Part shown: in pieces, positions 14,791 through 18,544 of the stretch
How positions within the stretch are numbered: the first letter of the stretch is position 1
Layout of the letters: the number at the start of each line of letters is the position of its first letter
Assembly: GCA_040773965.1 (NCBI GenBank)
Contig: JAXGVG010000021.1
Span: forward strand, 1 to 18,544
Source: JAXGVG01 sp040773965
GTDB lineage: Bacteria; Pseudomonadota; Alphaproteobacteria; UBA9219
Reading direction: 5' to 3'
DNA: 18,544 nucleotides
Position numbers and translations under genes: made by a program
The notes under the pieces: model-generated
Databases searched by the model: none
What the model was told of the DNA's origin: nothing
Seen by the model: the letters and a program-made list of their open reading frames with translations, nothing else

Positions 14791-16332
14791 ATGTGTTCCA
14801 ACGTACGCCCCCGCCCCGTCGTCTTGTGCGTGCTGGACGGCTGGGGTTACCGCACGGATAACGATCACAACGCCACACTCAAGGCCCATATCCCTGTTTT
14901 TCGCCGCTATTGGGACAACAGCCCGCATGCGCTTCTGGACGCGTCGGAAGAACATGTCGGCCTTCCCGAGGGACAGATTGGCAATTCCGAAGTCGGCCAC
15001 ATGAATCTTGGCGCTGGACGCGTCGTTTTTCAGGAATTGCCGATGATCGACCGCGCCATTCAGGGCGGCGAACTGGAACGCCACGCAACGCTCAAGGCTT
15101 TTATCGCCAAACTGAAACAAAGCGGCGGCGTCTGTCACCTCATGGGACTCGCTTCGCCCGGCGGCGTTCATTCTCACCAAGACCATATGACGGCGCTGGC
15201 TGGCCGTGTTTCTTCGGCGGGCGTACCTGTAGCTGTCCATGCGTTTCTCGACGGGCGAGACGTCCCGCCGCAAAGCGCCGCCGATCGGATAGCCGCCTTT
15301 CAAAACGATCTGAAAAAGGCAAACGGGGTCAGCCTTTCAAGCCTGTGCGGCCGTTATTACGCGATGGACCGCGACAAACGTTGGGAGCGGGTCGAAAAAG
15401 CCTACGACTTATTAACCCAAGGAAAAGGCAAAAAAGCACGCGACCCCGCACAAGCCATTCAGGAAAGTTACGCAACGAACATAACGGACGAATTCGTTTT
15501 ACCGGTCGCCCTGGAAGGCTATGCGGGCATGAATGATGGCGATGGCATCCTGTTCGCGAACTTCCGCGCCGACCGGGCGCGGGAAATCCTGCTGGCCCTC
15601 TTGGATCCCGCGTTTGCGGGTTTCGCCCGCAAGAAAACCGTCCGCTTCGCCGCCTCCCTTGGCATGGTCGAATATTCCGAGCGGCACAACAAGCTCATGG
15701 AAACCCTTTTCCCGCCGCGCCCTATCGCAAACGGCCTTGGCGAACTTGTTGCCAAAGCGGGGCTTAAGCAGCTGCGCATTGCCGAGACGGAAAAATATCC
15801 CCACGTGACCTTCTTCTTTAACGGTGGACGCGAGGAGCCCTACGCGGGCGAGGAACGCATCATGGTGCCCTCCCCCAGGGTGGCCACCTATGACCTCAAG
15901 CCCGAGATGGCGGCGTTCGAGGTCACGGACAAGGTCGTCGCGGCGATCGGGAAAGGCCGGTTCGACTTCATTGTTTTAAATTACGCAAACCCCGATATGG
16001 TGGGCCATACGGGCTCGCTACCCGCGACGATCAAGGCCCTGGAAGCGGTCGATCAGTGCCTCGAACGCGTGTTCAATGCCACCCAAGCCATTGGCGGACT
16101 TGTGCTTTTGACCGCCGATCACGGCAATTGCGAAACCATGCACGACCCCTCCACCAGCGGCCCTCACACGGCCCATTCGCTCTCCCGTGTTCCCGTCATG
16201 CTTATCAACGGCCCGCCTTACGTGAAGAAGCTGCGTGACGGCAAACTGGCCGATGTCGCGCCGACCCTTCTCGCCCTTATGAACCTGCCCAAGCCCCCGG
16301 AGATGGACGGGGAGAGCCTGATCGCCGGGTAA
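14791..16332 (+). CDS. gpmI: 2,3-bisphosphoglycerate-independent phosphoglycerate mutase
   Basis: GpmI interconverts 3- and 2-phosphoglycerate in glycolysis using two Mn ions and a phosphoserine intermediate. From ATG 14791 it has 513 residues, the normal length. It has VLCVLDGWGYR with metal-binding D16, QIGNSEVGHMNLGAGR with the catalytic serine S66, FLDGRDVPPQSA, GRYYAMDRDKRWERVEKAY and LLTADHGNCETM near the C-terminus. AAAGG (14776-14780) lies 10 nt upstream of ATG; a TTG at 14773 would add six residues but overlaps that site. The 154-bp spacer after rlmH shows no clear terminator or promoter; a TTGAAA at 14692-14697 lacks a matching -10. The envC-like gene follows after 4 bp. Confidence 0.96.
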   Translation: MCSNVRPRPVVLCVLDGWGYRTDNDHNATLKAHIPVFRRYWDNSPHALLDASEEHVGLPEGQIGNSEVGHMNLGAGRVVFQELPMIDRAIQGGELERHATLKAFIAKLKQSGGVCHLMGLASPGGVHSHQDHMTALAGRVSSAGVPVAVHAFLDGRDVPPQSAADRIAAFQNDLKKANGVSLSSLCGRYYAMDRDKRWERVEKAYDLLTQGKGKKARDPAQAIQESYATNITDEFVLPVALEGYAGMNDGDGILFANFRADRAREILLALLDPAFAGFARKKTVRFAASLGMVEYSERHNKLMETLFPPRPIANGLGELVAKAGLKQLRIAETEKYPHVTFFFNGGREEPYAGEERIMVPSPRVATYDLKPEMAAFEVTDKVVAAIGKGRFDFIVLNYANPDMVGHTGSLPATIKALEAVDQCLERVFNATQAIGGLVLLTADHGNCETMHDPSTSGPHTAHSLSRVPVMLINGPPYVKKLRDGKLADVAPTLLALMNLPKPPEMDGESLIAG

Positions 16333-16336
16333 GCGT

Positions 16337-17470
16337 ATGCGTTTTTTTGTTTTTCTGGTTTTCTTGTTGAGTCTTCCGGTCCCTTCGCCCGCCCGGTGCG
16401 AAACCGGACCGGCGGAAGAACTGGCCCGGATCGAAAAGGAACTGGCCGAACAAAAAGCCGAAGCGGCGACGCTCGAGGAAAAAGCACAAACGACGCAACA
16501 GGAGATCGGGCAGTTGCAGCAACAGCTCATCGACGCCACCGCCGCGCTGCAAAAAAAGCAGGAAGATCAGGGAAGGCTGGAAGACCGGCTGCAAAAGCTC
16601 GAAAAGGAAACGGAAGGCCGGGCCAAAGCCTTGTCGAACGCCCGGCAGCGGCTTGCCGATTTTACAAGCGCCTTGCTGCGGCTGGGCCGCGAACCGCCGG
16701 AAACGTTTTTGCTGCAAAGCTCCCTGACCTCCGATCATATTCACCGCGTCGTCCTTTTACGCTCCCTCGTCCCGCATTTGCGCGCGGAAACGCTCCGAAT
16801 TGCCGCCGAACTGAACAATCTGGAGACGCTCCGGGAAGTTGCGGCGGGCCAAAAAAAGCTTGTCGCCGCCGCCGGAAAAAATCTTGAGGAAAGACAGCGG
16901 AATCTCGACCGGCTGATTCAGACGCGCCACGACATGTTGCAGCAAACCGCCGCCGAAAAAGAGGCCGTGGCGGAGCAAATGGCCGCGTTGTCGGCCGAGG
17001 CCAGGGATTTGCGGCAATTGATCGAAAAGGTCAGCCACCGCGAATCGCTGCCCAAATCGGCCCCGAAGGCCCCGCGCAAACTGACGCTCAAGCTCCCCGT
17101 GGCCGGGCGGATCTTGCGGAACTTCGGCAGCAAGGATTCGTATGGCGTCGCCAGTCATGGCCTGACCCTGAGCGCCGCCCCGGGCAGTCCCGTTATGGCC
17201 CCCTTGAAAGGACGCGTCGTATTTACCGGCCCTTTTAAAGGTTATGGCCAAATCGTCATCGTTCAACACGGGGAGGGCGCCCACAGCCTTTTGGGAGGAT
17301 TCGGCCGAATCGACGTCAGCCGAGGCCAGAAGGTCGAAACGGGCGAGCCCCTCGGCGTCCTGCCCGGCAAGGGCAAGGAACGCCCCGAAATATACTTCGA
17401 ATGGCGGCAAAACGGCGAGCCCGCCGACCCCATGGCAAAGACTGTTTCCCAAGACAGCCTTCGCCGTTAG
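16337..17470 (+). CDS. EnvC-like murein hydrolase activator, degenerate M23 domain
   Basis: The 377-residue protein has a signal peptide (about 1-21, FFVFLVFLLSLPVPSPARC), a long coiled-coil region (about 25-235, rich in E, K, Q and L) and a C-terminal LytM/M23 fold (about 250-370). The zinc-site residues are lost: the HxxxD motif reads HGLTL (H274, L278 in place of D), the YAHLS catalytic histidine site reads HSLLGGFGR, and the HxH motif reads PEIYFEW. A coiled coil plus a dead LytM domain is the EnvC layout, which activates periplasmic N-acetylmuramoyl-L-alanine amidases during cell separation. So it is likely a regulator, not an enzyme. It starts 4 bp after gpmI with a weak ribosome binding site (GGG) and is followed by ctpA after 93 bp, the usual alphaproteobacterial order. 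The FAAC-like context of C21 is not a proper lipobox. Confidence 0.9.
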   Translation: MRFFVFLVFLLSLPVPSPARCETGPAEELARIEKELAEQKAEAATLEEKAQTTQQEIGQLQQQLIDATAALQKKQEDQGRLEDRLQKLEKETEGRAKALSNARQRLADFTSALLRLGREPPETFLLQSSLTSDHIHRVVLLRSLVPHLRAETLRIAAELNNLETLREVAAGQKKLVAAAGKNLEERQRNLDRLIQTRHDMLQQTAAEKEAVAEQMAALSAEARDLRQLIEKVSHRESLPKSAPKAPRKLTLKLPVAGRILRNFGSKDSYGVASHGLTLSAAPGSPVMAPLKGRVVFTGPFKGYGQIVIVQHGEGAHSLLGGFGRIDVSRGQKVETGEPLGVLPGKGKERPEIYFEWRQNGEPADPMAKTVSQDSLRR

Positions 17471-17563
17471 AATGGCCGCCGGGAGTCCGGCTCGCGCCCG
17501 TTGCGGACGGAGGCCCGGCAATTTCCTGAACCTTACTTTTCGCCTTCAAACAAGGATACCTTC

Positions 17564-18544
17564 ATGTTGCGTGCGTTCTGGCGTTTTCTGGTTGTTCTTT
17601 CCTTCATTTATGGCGTCGCGTTTCTTTTTCCCGGCGTTCCCTGGGCTAAAACGTCCACCGCTCCGAAGGCGTCCCCGGACGGCGCGGCTTCCGCCGATTC
17701 TTCGTCCAGCGACACCTTCCGGCAGTTGACCCTTTTTTCGGACGTGCTGGAGCGCGTCCGGGCCGATTACGTCGATCCCGTGACGGACGAAAAGCTCGTC
17801 GAGTACGCCGTCAACGGCATGCTGAATTCGCTCGATCCGCATTCCGGCTACCTCAACAGGAAAAGCTTCGAAGAAATGCAAACGCAAACGCGGGGCGAAT
17901 TCGGCGGCCTCGGCATTGAAGTGACGATGGAAAACAATCTGGTCAAGATCATTTCGCCGATCGACGACACGCCGGCGGCCAAGGCCGGATTGCAGCCAAA
18001 CGACCTGATTACGCACCTCGACACAAAACCCGTCGTTGACATGACTCTCAACGAAGCGGTCGATAAAATGCGCGGCACGCCGGGCACAAAAATCACGCTG
18101 ACCGTGCGCCGCGGCGGCATCAGCGGCCAGCCCTTCGACGTTACGCTGAAGCGCGCGATTATCCGGGTGCAAGCCGTGCGTTGGGAGACCAAAGGGGATG
18201 TAGCCTATATCCGCATCAAGACGTTCAACGAGCAAACCCAGCCGGGACTCGACACGGCTCTGGCGGAAGCCGATAAAAAGATCGGCGACAAGCTCATCGG
18301 TTATGTGCTCGATCTGCGCAACAACCCCGGCGGATTGCTGGATCAGGCCATCTCGGTCGCCAGTTCTTTTCTTGACGCGGGGAAAGAAATCGTGTCCACG
18401 CGCAGCCGCCACCCCGAGGACAATCAAAGCTACATGTCGCGGGGCGGCGACAAAACCGGCCACAAGCCGATCATTGTCCTGATCAACGGCGGCTCGGCCT
18501 CGGCATCGGAAATCGTGGCGGGCGCCCTGCAGGATGCCCGCCGC
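17564..18544 (+). CDS. ctpA: S41 family C-terminal processing protease CtpA, 3' end outside window
   Basis: The first 327 codons are present. Residues 1-28 are a signal peptide or anchor (MLRAFWRFLVVLSFIYGVAF). An N-terminal helical part has VRADYVDPV and MLNSLDPHSGYL. A PDZ domain (about 105-195) contains GLGIEVTMENNLVKIISP and TPAAKAGLQPNDLI. The protease domain starts at about 205 with VAYIRIKTFNEQT, LDLRNNPGGLLDQA and the serine motif GGSASASEIVAGA at 309-321, so the catalytic serine lies in 311-315. The catalytic lysine region (SFGKG type) lies beyond the right edge. CtpA-type proteases trim or degrade periplasmic proteins, including cell-wall hydrolases. AAGGA (17552-17556) lies 7 nt before ATG. 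It probably belongs to the gpmI-envC transcription unit. Confidence 0.94.
   Translation, partial: MLRAFWRFLVVLSFIYGVAFLFPGVPWAKTSTAPKASPDGAASADSSSSDTFRQLTLFSDVLERVRADYVDPVTDEKLVEYAVNGMLNSLDPHSGYLNRKSFEEMQTQTRGEFGGLGIEVTMENNLVKIISPIDDTPAAKAGLQPNDLITHLDTKPVVDMTLNEAVDKMRGTPGTKITLTVRRGGISGQPFDVTLKRAIIRVQAVRWETKGDVAYIRIKTFNEQTQPGLDTALAEADKKIGDKLIGYVLDLRNNPGGLLDQAISVASSFLDAGKEIVSTRSRHPEDNQSYMSRGGDKTGHKPIIVLINGGSASASEIVAGALQDARR

Noticed and set aside
16337..17470. EnvC-like gene as an active M23 endopeptidase
   Set aside because: The HxxxD aspartate, the catalytic histidine site and the HxH motif are all replaced, so zinc-dependent catalysis is unlikely.

Overview
The gene content points to an alphaproteobacterium. 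Two GC-rich chromosomal runs support this: a rsfS - rlmH - gpmI - EnvC-like M23 - S41 protease series with nadD in front, and the clpS/clpA pair. I cannot place it below class. The orphan DotA/TraY gene would suit lineages related to Micavibrionales or other host- or prey-associated groups, but that is a guess. No rRNA, tRNA, CRISPR array, insertion sequence or prophage gene was seen.

Layout. (1) Positions 1-112 (-) hold the first 37 codons of an exported protein, followed by a non-coding divergent spacer. (2) Positions 407-2154 (+) are a tight cluster: DUF924 protein, YraN, and a SirB1-like transglutaminase-fold/TPR protein. YraN has no ATG, GTG or TTG start and appears to begin at ATA. (3) A small helical hypothetical protein (2270-2539, +) converges on ymdB (2536-3363, -), and their stop codons overlap. 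(4) ispE (3542-4429, +) diverges from ymdB across a spacer with an 11-bp tandem polypyrimidine repeat. (5) After an AT-rich spacer comes an active-type M23 endopeptidase (4746-6242, +). (6) A minus-strand block reads clpS - queF - clpA - mgtC (10352 down to 6270). (7) A plus-strand run from 10380 to the right edge reads nadD-rsfS fusion, dotA/traY, rlmH, gpmI, envC-like, ctpA (cut by the window end).

How the genes fit together. The right-hand run mixes NAD synthesis (NadD), 50S ribosome control (RsfS, RlmH), glycolysis (GpmI) and envelope or peptidoglycan processing (EnvC-like regulator, CtpA). ClpS and ClpA form the N-degron adaptor/unfoldase pair; QueF, a queuosine-pathway reductase, sits between them. 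MgtC is an inner-membrane protein of magnesium and stress physiology with a structured leader.

The points most worth attention are the NadD-RsfS fusion with a possible internal rsfS start, the solitary DotA/TraY gene coupled into a housekeeping operon, the ATA start of yraN, queF splitting clpS-clpA, and possible competing hairpins ahead of mgtC. Most other genes are ordinary and intact.
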